NCBI GenBank assembly: GCA_050313995.1 | Contig: JBNPMM010000001.1 | Source of the DNA: JAUMWX01 sp023394215 | Lineage (GTDB): Bacteria > Bacillota > Clostridia > Tissierellales > Peptoniphilaceae | Length of the DNA stretch: 64,000 nt | Reading direction: 5' to 3' (one strand) | Shown here: in pieces, positions 18,066 through 26,085 of the stretch | Numbering within the stretch: position 1 is the first letter of the stretch | Layout of the letters: each line of letters opens with the position of its first letter | The notes under the pieces: model-generated | Database searches by the model: none | Seen by the model: only the letters and a program-made list of their open reading frames with translations | Told to the model about the DNA's origin: nothing | Program-made: the position numbers and the translations under genes

Positions 18066-18877
18066 CTTTGTTTTCCTCCATAATAATCCATAAAAATACT
18101 TTCAAGGCTTTGCTTTGCCGAAAGTGTAACATAGTTACCATCACATGTTCCATCAAAATCTTTAGCAAAGTATACCGCTTCTCTATGGGAATCTAAATGA
18201 ACAGTATAGGTGTGCATATGACGCTCTCTTAGAGTTTCAACAGAATCAAGTGTAACAAGCTTTCCATTTTTTATAATACCTATGCGATCACAAGTACGCT
18301 CCACTTCTTCAAAAATATGACTTGATAAAAAAATAGTCTTTCCCCTATCTTTTTCTTCATCAATAAGCTCGATAAAACGATTTTGCATTAACGGATCAAG
18401 TCCGCTTGTAGGCTCATCTAAAATCAATATATCGGGATCCTGCATAAATGCTGCAACTATAGCGATTTTTTGCTTCATTCCCTTACTCATTTTCTTTATT
18501 TTTCCCTTAGGATTCAATTCGAAACGTTCAAGCATTTCCTGCATGCGATTATCTTTGCCTACATTTTTATAATCTGCTATAAATTTTAAAAATTCCTCTC
18601 CGGTCATATCATCGAAAAAACTGATTTCTCCGGGTATATATCCTAATCTCTTTTGTATTAGGGCACGATCTTTCCATGAATCCAAGCCTTCAATCTTGCA
18701 AACTCCCGACTTAGCCTTAATAAAACCCATAAGATGACGAATCGTAGTAGTTTTACCTGCTCCATTTGGTCCTAAAAATCCAAAAACTTCACCCCTATCT
18801 ACCTTTATAGACAGATCAAAAACACCTTTACCTAAACCGTAATCTCTTGTTAAATTTTGAATATCTATTGAGCTCAT
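18062..18877 (-). CDS. ABC transporter ATP-binding protein
   Basis: A 271-aa nucleotide-binding subunit. Walker A GPNGAGKTTT near residue 37, Q-loop region LGYIPGEISF, signature MSKGMKQKIAIVAA, Walker B ILILDEPTSGLDP and H-loop SSHIFEEVERTCDR are all intact. The ABC-2/BcrA-type sequence and the downstream permease make an efflux system. AGGAG lies upstream of the ATG. Confidence 0.92.
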   Translation of the reverse strand: MSSIDIQNLTRDYGLGKGVFDLSIKVDRGEVFGFLGPNGAGKTTTIRHLMGFIKAKSGVCKIEGLDSWKDRALIQKRLGYIPGEISFFDDMTGEEFLKFIADYKNVGKDNRMQEMLERFELNPKGKIKKMSKGMKQKIAIVAAFMQDPDILILDEPTSGLDPLMQNRFIELIDEEKDRGKTIFLSSHIFEEVERTCDRIGIIKNGKLVTLDSVETLRERHMHTYTVHLDSHREAVYFAKDFDGTCDGNYVTLSAKQSLESIFMDYYGGKQR

Positions 18878-18951
18878 TGACCTTCTCCTTCATAAATAAA
18901 CTCTTCATCATAATTATATACTATATTTTTGACTTAATTTACTTAAATTAA

Positions 18952-19101
18952 AAAAAATTAAAAGATTACTATCTTGTATTTGCTTCAGGTATTTATTATA
19001 ATCAGTTAAACAGAATAGGAAAGAAAGCTTGCCCAAACAATAAAACTGAGAAAATAGATGGGAAATTAGTTGATTTTTACATTATGCAACCAATTCTATA
19101 A
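18952..19101 (+). pseudogene. Possible 3' remnant of an unidentified gene
   Basis: A 49-codon open stretch without start codon or RBS, reading DYYLVFASGIYYNQLNRIGK and ending DFYIMQPIL-stop. Its composition looks coding and it lies just upstream of the 19143 gene on the same strand, but I see no family and it may be chance. Confidence 0.25.
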
Positions 19102-19142
19102 ATTCCGGTTTGTAAAAAATAAGAAATTCAAGGAGTTATATA

Positions 19143-19577
19143 ATGGATAGGTTAAAAGAACTTAAGGAAGCCAAAGCCGCTGCCCAGAAAGTTATTATAA
19201 TGATCGACAATACAAAAAGTTCCTTAGATAGTGCTCTTTCCTGGGGGACTTGGGATATATTTGCAGGAGGTTTTTTTACCAGCTTGATCAAGAGAGATGA
19301 AATTAAAAAAGCCAATCAGTATATTTCTGAAATTGCCGAGTCTTTAAAAATTTTAAATGAAGAACTAAAAGATATAGATATGATTTTGCCTAAAGATGTT
19401 AGTGATAATGTATATGATAATATTTTGGATATTTGGTTTGACAACATATTTACCGATATCAGAGTTCAGGAAGAAATCAAGGATTCTCTTAGGCAAATGG
19501 CAACTTTTAAAAAATCAATTCTAAAATTAATTTCAAAATTGGATGAAGAAATTCAAATGATGGAAAATATAAAATAG
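19143..19577 (+). CDS. Hypothetical helical protein, 144 aa
   Basis: Not a family I can name. Residues 1-30 and 60-80 look like coiled coil (DRLKELKEAKAAAQKVI; QYISEIAESLKILNEEL), with a central glycine-containing patch ALSWGTWDIFAGGFFTSLI seen in a number of Firmicute hypotheticals with helical hairpin structure. No signal peptide. AAGGAG lies 7 bases before the ATG, so translation is likely. It stands alone, with decayed DNA on its left and a large inverted repeat on its right. Confidence 0.75.
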   Translation: MDRLKELKEAKAAAQKVIIMIDNTKSSLDSALSWGTWDIFAGGFFTSLIKRDEIKKANQYISEIAESLKILNEELKDIDMILPKDVSDNVYDNILDIWFDNIFTDIRVQEEIKDSLRQMATFKKSILKLISKLDEEIQMMENIK

Positions 19578-19647
19578 TGTTAGTGAAGTTATTACTTCGA
19601 ATATTTTAACCTTACTTTTAACAATTAATTTTCTTTGAAATAAAAAA

Positions 19648-19729
19648 ACGATATAATAATTGAACTGACTTACTTAAAGTTGATTTTTAGGCCCAATTTT
19701 AAATAGGCCAGTTCATTATTTTTTATCGT
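19648..19729. repeat. Long imperfect inverted repeat between convergent genes
   Basis: ACGATA...AATAATTGAACTG on the left (19648-19667) mirrors CAGTTCATTATT...TATCGT on the right (19708-19729), enclosing about 40 bases that contain GGCCCAATTTTAAATAGGCC. It lies between the stop codons of the 144-aa gene (plus) and lysS (minus). A T-rich right arm on the plus strand suggests a bidirectional terminator; a small mobile-repeat copy is the alternative. Confidence 0.55.
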
Positions 19730-19764
19730 ATTTATAATTTATTATTCAATTTTTACCTGTTCTT

Positions 19765-21669
19765 TTAATATAATTTTGCTCCGGCCGGAATATTATTATC
19801 CAACATTAAAAGATTTAACCCTTCTCTACCGTCATATTCATATACTGCAGAGATAAGCATACCCTGTGAGGCAATTCCCATCATCTTTCTTTCAGGTAAA
19901 TTTGTAATGGCAACTAAAGTTTTACCTATAAGTTCTTCAGCCGTATAATATTCTCTGATACCCGATAAAATGGTTCTTTCCGTAGCTGAACCGTCATTTA
20001 AGGTAAATTTCAAAAGTTTTTTGGACTTAGGAACTTCTTCGCAATTTACAACTTTTACAACTCTGAAATCCGACTTTGAGAATGTTTCAAAATCCACAAA
20101 TTCTTCAAATAAAGGTTCTATTTTAACCTTTGAAAAGTCTATCTTAACTTCTTCAGAAGTTATCGGCAAAGTCTTCGGAGCTTCCTTCTTTTCACCGCTG
20201 TTAAAAGGCTTCATTGTAGGGAATAAAAGTACATCCCTGATAGATGTTTGATTTGTAAGGAACATTACAATCCTATCTATGCCAAGTCCAAGTCCCCCAG
20301 TTGGAGGTAGGCCTACTTCAAGAGCATTTACAAAATCATCATCCATCATTTGAGCTTCATCGTCACCCTTTTCCCTAAGTTCAATTTGCTTTTCAAATCT
20401 TTCTCTTTGATCTTGGGCATCGTTTAACTCACTAAAGGCATTTCCTATTTCAGATGAAAGTACAAAGGTTTCAAACCTGTTTGTCATCCTTGGATTTTGA
20501 TGATTTCTCTTAGCAAGCGGAGATATTTCTACCGGATATTCATAAACGAAGGTTGGTTGTTCCAATGTTTCTTCTACAAATGTTTCAAAGAATGCCGCTA
20601 TAATATTTCCAAGCTCATCATCCTTTTTAATTTCTACATTCTTTTCCTTAGCCAAGGCTCTTGCCTCTTCAAGATCCGTAATTTCATAGAAATTTATGCC
20701 GGTTACTTCCCTTATGGAGTCAACCATAGTAACCCTTCTCCAAGGCGGCTTAAAATCAATCACCTTGCCTTGATATTCAACTTTTGTATCTCCGTTTACT
20801 TCAAGACAAACCTCAGAAATCATATTTTCAGTGATTTCCATCATATCCTTATAATCCGCAAAAGCTTGATATAGTTCTATAGCAGTGTATTCAGGATTGT
20901 GCTTTGTATCCATCCCTTCATTTCTAAACATTCTGCCCATTTCATATACCTTATCGAATCCGCCGACTATAAGTCTTTTTAAATAAAGTTCGTTAGCAAT
21001 TCTTAAATACATATCTATATCAAGAGTATTATGGTGAGTAATAAAAGGTCTTGCTGTAGCTCCTCCTGCTATTGTATTTAAAATAGGCGTTTCTACTTCT
21101 AAAAATCCCCTATTATCTAAAAATCTTCTTATAGCTGTAAGGATTTGCGATCTTTTTCTGAATACATCCTTTACTTCCGGATTTACTATTAAATCCAAAT
21201 ACCTTTGTCTATATCTCAAGTCGGTATCTTTAAGACCGTGAAATTTTTCAGGAAGGATTTGAAGAGATTTTGTAAGAAGAGTAAGCTCATGTGTCAGTAC
21301 CGTTATCTCACCTGTTTGGGTCTTAATAACTTCTCCCACTACATGGACAATATCTCCCATATCAATCTTTTTTACACCATCATATTTTTCCTTACCCAAC
21401 TGATCCAATTTATTAAAAATTTGAATCTTTGATGTATCATCCTGCAAAACCATGAAATTAATCTTTCCATGGCCTCTCTTAACCATAATCCTGCCGGCAA
21501 TTGATACAATTTTACCCTCATAGGCTTCAAAATCATTCAAAATATCCAAGCTCTTTGTATCAACATCAACCTTTTCAATTATATGAGGGTCATTTCCGCT
21601 TTCCTTTAATTCCTTAAGTTTATCCCTCTTGATTTTAAGCATTTCATTTATACTTACTTCTTGCACCAC
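19765..21669 (-). CDS. lysS: Lysyl-tRNA synthetase with C-terminal tRNA-binding domain
   Basis: A 634-aa class II LysRS, about 130 residues longer than the usual bacterial enzyme. The OB-fold anticodon domain (IVSIAGRIMVKRGHGKINF) is followed by motif 2 (YEMGRMFRNEGMDTKHNPE) and motif 3 (GLGLGIDRIVMFLT). From about residue 525 a Trbp111/EMAPII-like domain is fused: FSKSDFRVVKVVNCEEVPKS, then LVAITNLPERKMMGIASQGM. Such modules raise tRNA affinity and are common in MetRS. The start is GTG (21669); the overlapping ATG (21671) is out of frame and stops after five codons. It is 4 bases after greA. Confidence 0.95.
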   Translation of the reverse strand: MVQEVSINEMLKIKRDKLKELKESGNDPHIIEKVDVDTKSLDILNDFEAYEGKIVSIAGRIMVKRGHGKINFMVLQDDTSKIQIFNKLDQLGKEKYDGVKKIDMGDIVHVVGEVIKTQTGEITVLTHELTLLTKSLQILPEKFHGLKDTDLRYRQRYLDLIVNPEVKDVFRKRSQILTAIRRFLDNRGFLEVETPILNTIAGGATARPFITHHNTLDIDMYLRIANELYLKRLIVGGFDKVYEMGRMFRNEGMDTKHNPEYTAIELYQAFADYKDMMEITENMISEVCLEVNGDTKVEYQGKVIDFKPPWRRVTMVDSIREVTGINFYEITDLEEARALAKEKNVEIKKDDELGNIIAAFFETFVEETLEQPTFVYEYPVEISPLAKRNHQNPRMTNRFETFVLSSEIGNAFSELNDAQDQRERFEKQIELREKGDDEAQMMDDDFVNALEVGLPPTGGLGLGIDRIVMFLTNQTSIRDVLLFPTMKPFNSGEKKEAPKTLPITSEEVKIDFSKVKIEPLFEEFVDFETFSKSDFRVVKVVNCEEVPKSKKLLKFTLNDGSATERTILSGIREYYTAEELIGKTLVAITNLPERKMMGIASQGMLISAVYEYDGREGLNLLMLDNNIPAGAKLY

Positions 21670-21673
21670 ATAC

Positions 21674-22159
21674 CTACCTTATAATCTTTAATATCTTATA
21701 TTGAATACTTCCCGCCTTCGTTGCTACTTCCACAATTTGATTTTCCTTATGTCCGATCAGGGCCTTTCCAACCGGAGATTCATTTGAGATCTTGTTTTGA
21801 GTAATATCGGCCTCTACTGTACCAACAATGGAGAAAGTCATTTCCTTGTCCCTTTTAATATCTAAAATTTTAACAGTATCCCCTATATATACCAACTTTC
21901 CGGCTTTTTTATCCTTAACATCTCTTTCAATAATAACCGCATTTTTAAGCTGATTTTCAATCTCAATAATTCTTAATTCTACCTTTGCCTGTTCATCTTT
22001 TGCTTCATCATATTCAGCATTTTCCGAAAGATCACCAAAACCTCTGGCGATTCTGATTTTTTCAGAAACTTCCGCTCTTTTTTGATTTATAAGATAATCC
22101 TTCTCGCTCTGTAATTTTTCATAACCTTCTTTGGTTAGCAATACTTTTTCTTCTACCAT
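21674..22159 (-). CDS. greA: Transcription elongation factor GreA
   Basis: A 161-aa factor that stimulates RNA cleavage by backtracked RNA polymerase. The N-terminal coiled coil carries the tip acids in ARGFGDLSENAEYDEAKDEQ; the C-terminal FKBP-like domain contains SPVGKALIGHKENQIVEV. greA-lysS is a common Firmicute pair. Promoter at 22189-22217; AAGGAG upstream of the ATG. Confidence 0.97.
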   Translation of the reverse strand: MVEEKVLLTKEGYEKLQSEKDYLINQKRAEVSEKIRIARGFGDLSENAEYDEAKDEQAKVELRIIEIENQLKNAVIIERDVKDKKAGKLVYIGDTVKILDIKRDKEMTFSIVGTVEADITQNKISNESPVGKALIGHKENQIVEVATKAGSIQYKILKIIR

Positions 22160-22188
22160 TATCTATGTCTCCTTAATAGTCTTATGTA

Positions 22189-22217
22189 ATTATAATGATT
22201 TGAGTCAAATAAGTCAA
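22189..22217 (-). promoter_or_regulatory. Promoter of greA-lysS
   Basis: TTGACT (22217-22212), 17-base spacer, TATAAT (22194-22189) on the minus strand; the -35 is directly adjacent to the stop codon of the upstream HD gene. Confidence 0.85.
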
Positions 22218-22219
22218 TT

Positions 22220-22813
22220 TTAGTCTTCCAAAATATAGCCGTTTTTGAGAGCTTTTTCAATGTTTTCCATCAAAAAATCATAAATTTCACTATTAAAAGA
22301 CCTGATCGGTTCAATTCTTTTTAAAACTTGACTGAATTTTACTCCGTACTTTAGCCAAGTTCCACCATTTCTTGAGTATATATTACTTAAAACCGGCTGC
22401 AATCTGTCCATTGCATTGGCAAACTTGGACTCAGGACTTTCTTTAGCTTCAAACTCCTTCCATAAACTTTCAACAGTTTCTGCATTTTCGCTGGAAAGCT
22501 GTAGCTTTATCTGCTCCATAGCATCTAATTCTCTTTTATTTTTATCCAAATTAGCCAACTTATCGTAGGCAAAAGTGTCACCCGCATAAATTTCTATTAT
22601 ATCGTGAATTAGAAGCATTTTTATAGCGTGATTGGTGTCAATTTTGTCCTTATTGTAAGATGAAAGCAACATAGCCATGACCGATATGTGCCAAGAGTGC
22701 TCAGCATCATTTTCTCTTCTGTCAGACCCTATAATCATGGTTCTCCTGAACACTTCCTTCATCTTCTCAAGTTCGACAATAAAGCTTAAATCCTTTTGTA
22801 AATCCTTATCCAT
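22220..22813 (-). CDS. HD-domain hydrolase (YfbR/HDDC2-like)
   Basis: A 197-aa HD protein. DAEHSWHISVMAML and LLIHDIIEIYAGDTFAYD give the H...HD...D metal-binding residues, and the length and order match the HDDC2/YfbR group, many of which are nucleoside 5'-monophosphate phosphohydrolases. Substrate here is inferred only. One base separates it from the metallophosphoesterase gene upstream, so they are co-transcribed. Confidence 0.85.
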   Translation of the reverse strand: MDKDLQKDLSFIVELEKMKEVFRRTMIIGSDRRENDAEHSWHISVMAMLLSSYNKDKIDTNHAIKMLLIHDIIEIYAGDTFAYDKLANLDKNKRELDAMEQIKLQLSSENAETVESLWKEFEAKESPESKFANAMDRLQPVLSNIYSRNGGTWLKYGVKFSQVLKRIEPIRSFNSEIYDFLMENIEKALKNGYILED

Positions 22814-22814
22814 T

Positions 22815-23504
22815 TCATCCTCTTATCAATACAGGTTCAAAATCTATGGCATCTGCCGATACACAATAATACTTTATACCGTTTATTATTCCGTTTGGCA
22901 TATATTTTGCCGGTTTTCCGTGTATATGCCCATATATAACTGTTTTTATATTATACTTGAAAAAAATTTCTTCAAATTCATTGGGTTTAAGATTTTTATC
23001 AAAGGGCGGATAATGCATTATAACAATAGTTTCCTTATATTCTTCATTTAACTTATCCTCCAAAGATAATTCAAGTCTTTCAAGCTCCCTTTTAAAAACC
23101 TTATGGTCGTTTTCATCAAAGTTATTTGAATCCTTACTCTTCCAACCCCTTGTACCGGCTATTCTGATTTTATTATATATAAAGGAAGTATTTTGCATAA
23201 ATTCTATTGTTTCCAAATTCAAAGATTTAAGCTTATTTAAAGAATTCCACCAATAATCATGGTTTCCTTTTAAAAGCAACTTTTTTCCCCTAAGCTTATC
23301 CAACCTTTTTAAATCCTCATACGCCTCTTCAAGCTTAAGCGCCCATGAAATATCTCCGGGAACCAGAACAAGATCCTCTTCTCCTACAAAATCATTCCAC
23401 TTAGAAAAAATTTTTTCTTCGTAATTTTCCCAGCTTTGACCGAAAATACACATATCCTTTTCTTTTGTAATATCTAAGTGCAAATCACCTATAGCAAATA
23501 TCAT
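22815..23504 (-). CDS. Calcineurin-like metallophosphoesterase
   Basis: A 229-aa member of the metallophosphoesterase superfamily. All five signature blocks are visible: IFAIGDLHLD, LVPGDISWAL, LLLKGNHDYWW, IVIMHYPPFD and VIYGHIHGKP. Members of this group hydrolyse phosphodiesters; the substrate is unknown. The ATG at 23504 is favoured over the TTG at 23510 because AAGGA lies 6 bases upstream. Confidence 0.9.
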   Translation of the reverse strand: MIFAIGDLHLDITKEKDMCIFGQSWENYEEKIFSKWNDFVGEEDLVLVPGDISWALKLEEAYEDLKRLDKLRGKKLLLKGNHDYWWNSLNKLKSLNLETIEFMQNTSFIYNKIRIAGTRGWKSKDSNNFDENDHKVFKRELERLELSLEDKLNEEYKETIVIMHYPPFDKNLKPNEFEEIFFKYNIKTVIYGHIHGKPAKYMPNGIINGIKYYCVSADAIDFEPVLIRG

Positions 23505-23515
23505 TTCCAATCCTT

Positions 23516-23548
23516 ATATAAAAAAAGTAATTTGTTGCCAAATTACTT
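23516..23548 (-). terminator. Terminator after the YdbC-like gene
   Basis: Minus strand AAGTAATTTG-GCAA-CAAATTACTT (23548-23525) followed by TTTTTATA; the stem includes the stop codon of the upstream gene. Confidence 0.75.
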
Positions 23549-23764
23549 CAATTCATCGCTCAAAATATTTAGTAACATAGCTGCTTCTTCTTCAGTGAAT
23601 GTAATTCCCTTACTCATCCTTGTATGGTCTTCATTCCATTCCCTTAAGTCATACTTAGCTTCTCTCTCATTCCAAGAAACAAGATTAAGTTCCTTTCTCC
23701 AACCCTTGGCATTTGTAGAAAGTACTCCTAAGTTTTCAATAATTTCATATTTTAATTCTGCCAT
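23543..23764 (-). CDS. YdbC/PC4-like ssDNA-binding protein
   Basis: A 73-aa protein with the YdbC family pattern: MAELKYEIIENLGVLS, KGWRKELNLVSWN and DLREWNEDHTRMSKGITFT. Lactococcal YdbC has a PC4-like fold and binds single-stranded DNA; a role in transcription or repair is inferred. GGAGGG lies 4 bases before the ATG at 23764, which decides it against the in-frame TTG at 23776. Confidence 0.85.
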   Translation of the reverse strand: MAELKYEIIENLGVLSTNAKGWRKELNLVSWNEREAKYDLREWNEDHTRMSKGITFTEEEAAMLLNILSDELK

Positions 23765-23783
23765 AAAGCCCTCCAATGCTTAT

Positions 23784-23812
23784 AGATTAGCATTATATAT
23801 TTTTGCTGTCAA
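23784..23812 (-). promoter_or_regulatory. Promoter of the YdbC-like gene
   Basis: TTGACA (23812-23807), 17-base spacer, TAATCT (23789-23784) with extended TGC on the minus strand. Confidence 0.7.
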
Positions 23813-23840
23813 ATATAAGTAAAAATATTATATATAATGA

Positions 23841-23869
23841 TTGATATTTTTATGCAAATATCTTATAAT
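23841..23869 (+). promoter_or_regulatory. Sigma-A promoter of the structured RNA
   Basis: TTGATA (23841-23846), exactly 17 bases, TATAAT (23864-23869). Transcription would begin near 23876. Confidence 0.8.
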
Positions 23870-23875
23870 AATAAA

Positions 23876-24167
23876 GTAGTTTTTACTACTGCACATTAAG
23901 TGTATTGTATTCTGCAACAATGATACATGTCCCCATCATTACATGTATCTTTTAATATATAATGGTTTTATCCTAACCGGTCGAAAGACCATTTTCTCCA
24001 TTATATTAACATAGACTTTGTTATCCATACATAATACAATTATACTCCTTATAATTATAATAATTTTCTTGTTTCTTTTATGGTTACAAAAGGGGTAACA
24101 GATATGATTGCCCGTCATATACAGTCATTAGCAGAATACATCGAGCCGACTTCGTCGGCTCTTTTTT
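23876..24167 (+). ncRNA. Candidate structured non-coding RNA, about 290 nt, family not identified
   Basis: The stretch has a promoter and terminator but no open frame of note. Helices seen by eye: GTAGT/ACTAC at the 5' end; a 10-bp closing helix TGTATTCTGC (23906-23915) with GCAGAATACA (24131-24140); hairpin GATACATGT/ACATGTATC (23922-23930, 23941-23949) with a CCCC loop; a long AT hairpin (about 23951-24009) capped by GGTC-GAAA-GACC; GTTAC/GTAAC (near 24083-24099) with GGGG in its loop; ATATGA/TCATAT (24103-24121). The CCCC and GGGG loops could form a pseudoknot. It does not match tmRNA, RNase P, SRP or 6S as I know them. The raiA-type RNA is one class to test. Confidence 0.65.
24143..24167 (+). 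terminator. Terminator of the structured RNA
   Basis: GAGCCGAC-TTC-GTCGGCTC followed by TTTTTT, two bases after the closing helix of the RNA. A textbook intrinsic terminator. Confidence 0.9.
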
Positions 24168-24182
24168 ATGTCATTCAAATAC

Positions 24183-24212
24183 AAAAAAAGAAAAGCCGAC
24201 TATCGTCGACTT
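24183..24212 (-). terminator. Terminator of the SPFH/TPM operon
   Basis: Minus strand AAAGTCGAC-GATA-GTCGGCTTT followed by TCTTTTTTT, immediately after the stop codon of the TPM gene. It faces the RNA terminator, giving a clean convergent boundary. Confidence 0.8.
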
Positions 24213-25003
24213 TAAAATTTTCTTCCGCCTCCTCCAAAGGTTCCGCCCCCTGAAGATTTGTGGGTAAAACTCCCACCACTTCCTCCTGAGCTTGAACTTT
24301 TTGGCGGCGGTGCAATATATCTTGTAGTTACATCCTTTTTAATAAACCTGTCTGCTTTTGCATCATAAGAACTTATACTGTTTGATAGAAGCGAATATTG
24401 TAAATTTGAATATTTACTGCTACTTCCCGACTTTATCCCTAAAAAACTTAGTATGAATGTTGCTATACCTGAAAGTCCTGATATCCCTATATCCTTGATA
24501 TCTATGGTATTTCCTACCAAATATCTTTCAAGCTTATTTGCAAATTTGAAAGGAAGGGTATTGTAATCATTCTGCAAAGCGTACACAGCCACATCTAAAA
24601 GAGCCTCTATCTTGGCATTTGATTTTTTTTCAAGAGTAAGATCTATAGCCCTTCCCGATGTCGAAATATAAACATCTCTTGTAGCCATATTTACGAGCAA
24701 CAGGACTCCGTCATTGTCTATACCAACTCTTCTTCTAAGCAAATCATCAGCATGGTCTACAACTCTTCCTGAAAAAGCTTCTTTTTCCGTAACTATAAAC
24801 ACCGGGATTTTGGTCTTATTATAAAGGTCGTTTAGCCTTTCCTCTGCCTTGATATCCGTATCTGAAGAAAATATATCAGCTGTATCCTCTATTTTTCTAA
24901 CATTACTATAATCCTTGGCTAAGGTCATAGATGAGGATGAGATCAGCAATATAAGACTTAAGGAAAAAGCAAGAATAATTCGTTTTATATTCTTTACTAC
25001 CAT
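24212..25003 (-). CDS. TPM-domain membrane-associated protein (YdjH-like)
   Basis: A 263-aa protein with an N-terminal signal/anchor (about residues 8-29), a TPM domain (DTADIFSSDTDIKAEERLND, VGIDNDGVLLLVNMATRDVY, SGRAIDLTLE) and a Gly/Ser-rich end (SSGGSGGSFTHKSSGGGTF). TPM domains are found in membrane-repair and photosystem-repair proteins; B. subtilis YdjH is the closest functional analogue and acts with YdjG and YdjI in membrane stress. It overlaps the zinc-ribbon gene by 7 bases and is last in the operon. Confidence 0.85.
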   Translation of the reverse strand: MVVKNIKRIILAFSLSLILLISSSSMTLAKDYSNVRKIEDTADIFSSDTDIKAEERLNDLYNKTKIPVFIVTEKEAFSGRVVDHADDLLRRRVGIDNDGVLLLVNMATRDVYISTSGRAIDLTLEKKSNAKIEALLDVAVYALQNDYNTLPFKFANKLERYLVGNTIDIKDIGISGLSGIATFILSFLGIKSGSSSKYSNLQYSLLSNSISSYDAKADRFIKKDVTTRYIAPPPKSSSSGGSGGSFTHKSSGGGTFGGGGRKF

Positions 25004-26076
25004 ATGAATTTCCCTCCCAAAAGTGTCAGAACTATTATTATTATAGAAAATATAAGAGAATCTCTAAATATTAATCCCTTATCTATAGGAAGTTCTCCAA
25101 AGGATTTACCTGACTGTCCATTCATAGCATAAATATATTTTTTGCCCTGATAATCATAGGTCAACATCCATGCAGGTAAAAGTGTATAATTCCATTTTTC
25201 ACTGTCAAGTTCTATTTCTCGCTTTTCTATATTTTTTCTATCATAACCTATAAAAAGATCTTCTATATATGAAGTTTGATAACTTAAAATTCGTTTTCTA
25301 AGAGTAGCTTCAACATCTTCCTTTTTCTTATCATATATTTCACTGAAAAATCCATTTAAATAGTAGACCTTAAAGTCTTGAGCTTCCTTCAAATCATAAG
25401 GGGTTATTGAATCAATAAGACCCTTATCCGCTTTTGAATAGGCAAGCTCCATTACATTATCTATTGAGAAATTTCCCTTTCTTATAATTTCATAGGAGCT
25501 TGTTTCGGTATATTCCGTCCTTCCCGACATATAAACATGTTTCTTGTAACCTACTCCTTTAAGATCTAAATTAAACTTAGAATCTATACCCCAATAAGGC
25601 AAATACATACCTGTTATTTTTTCCAACTGTGATTGACTGTAAAAGGATTTTGGTACATACCTCTTATTTTTAACCCATGCTAAAAATCTTCTTTGGGCTT
25701 CTTCCTTATCAAACTTAAAAGGTATGACCTTATTTGGCTTAAATTCTCCCTGTACCCTGTCAGTAATTACTACAGGTGAATGACAATAATAACAGAAGGT
25801 TGTAAGAGTGGTATCGTCAGTAACAACCTCAGCCCCGCAACTTGCACAATTATAACCCCTAATCTTATAGTCATTATCCTTATGATTATGATGAATATGA
25901 TTATCTTCCGAATCCTTAGACTGCTCCTCTATGGCATCCGGATTTTCCTTTAAATACTTATCTATTTCCTCTTCCGTAAATGATGAAAGACAATACTCAC
26001 AACTTAAAAGTCCATTTTGGGGCTTATACTCCAAACTTGCCCCGCAGTTCGGACATTTATAGCTATAAACAGACAT
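24997..26076 (-). CDS. Zinc-ribbon membrane protein (YdjG-like)
   Basis: A 359-aa protein with two zinc ribbons: CPNCGASLEY...CEYC at the N-terminus and CASCGAEVV...CYYC around residues 77-98, then a folded central region (MYLPYWGIDSKFNLDLKG) and one C-terminal membrane helix (SLIFSIIIIVLTLLGGKFI). This is the layout of B. subtilis YdjG, which brings the SPFH protein YdjI to the membrane. Such proteins are often misnamed as PriA-like helicases because of the ribbons; no helicase motifs are present. It lies 9 bases after the SPFH gene. Confidence 0.83.
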   Translation of the reverse strand: MSVYSYKCPNCGASLEYKPQNGLLSCEYCLSSFTEEEIDKYLKENPDAIEEQSKDSEDNHIHHNHKDNDYKIRGYNCASCGAEVVTDDTTLTTFCYYCHSPVVITDRVQGEFKPNKVIPFKFDKEEAQRRFLAWVKNKRYVPKSFYSQSQLEKITGMYLPYWGIDSKFNLDLKGVGYKKHVYMSGRTEYTETSSYEIIRKGNFSIDNVMELAYSKADKGLIDSITPYDLKEAQDFKVYYLNGFFSEIYDKKKEDVEATLRKRILSYQTSYIEDLFIGYDRKNIEKREIELDSEKWNYTLLPAWMLTYDYQGKKYIYAMNGQSGKSFGELPIDKGLIFRDSLIFSIIIIVLTLLGGKFIW

Positions 26077-26085
26077 AAAACTCTC

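Noticed and set aside
23876..24167. 6S RNA, SRP RNA, tmRNA or RNase P RNA as identity of the structured RNA
   Set aside because: The multi-branched fold does not match the single long bulged hairpin of 6S, and the conserved SRP tetraloop region, tRNA-like ends of tmRNA and RNase P core sequences are not visible.
24997..26076. PriA-like helicase annotation for the zinc-ribbon protein
   Set aside because: No Walker motifs; only zinc ribbons and one membrane helix. The true priA is at 37737-40094.
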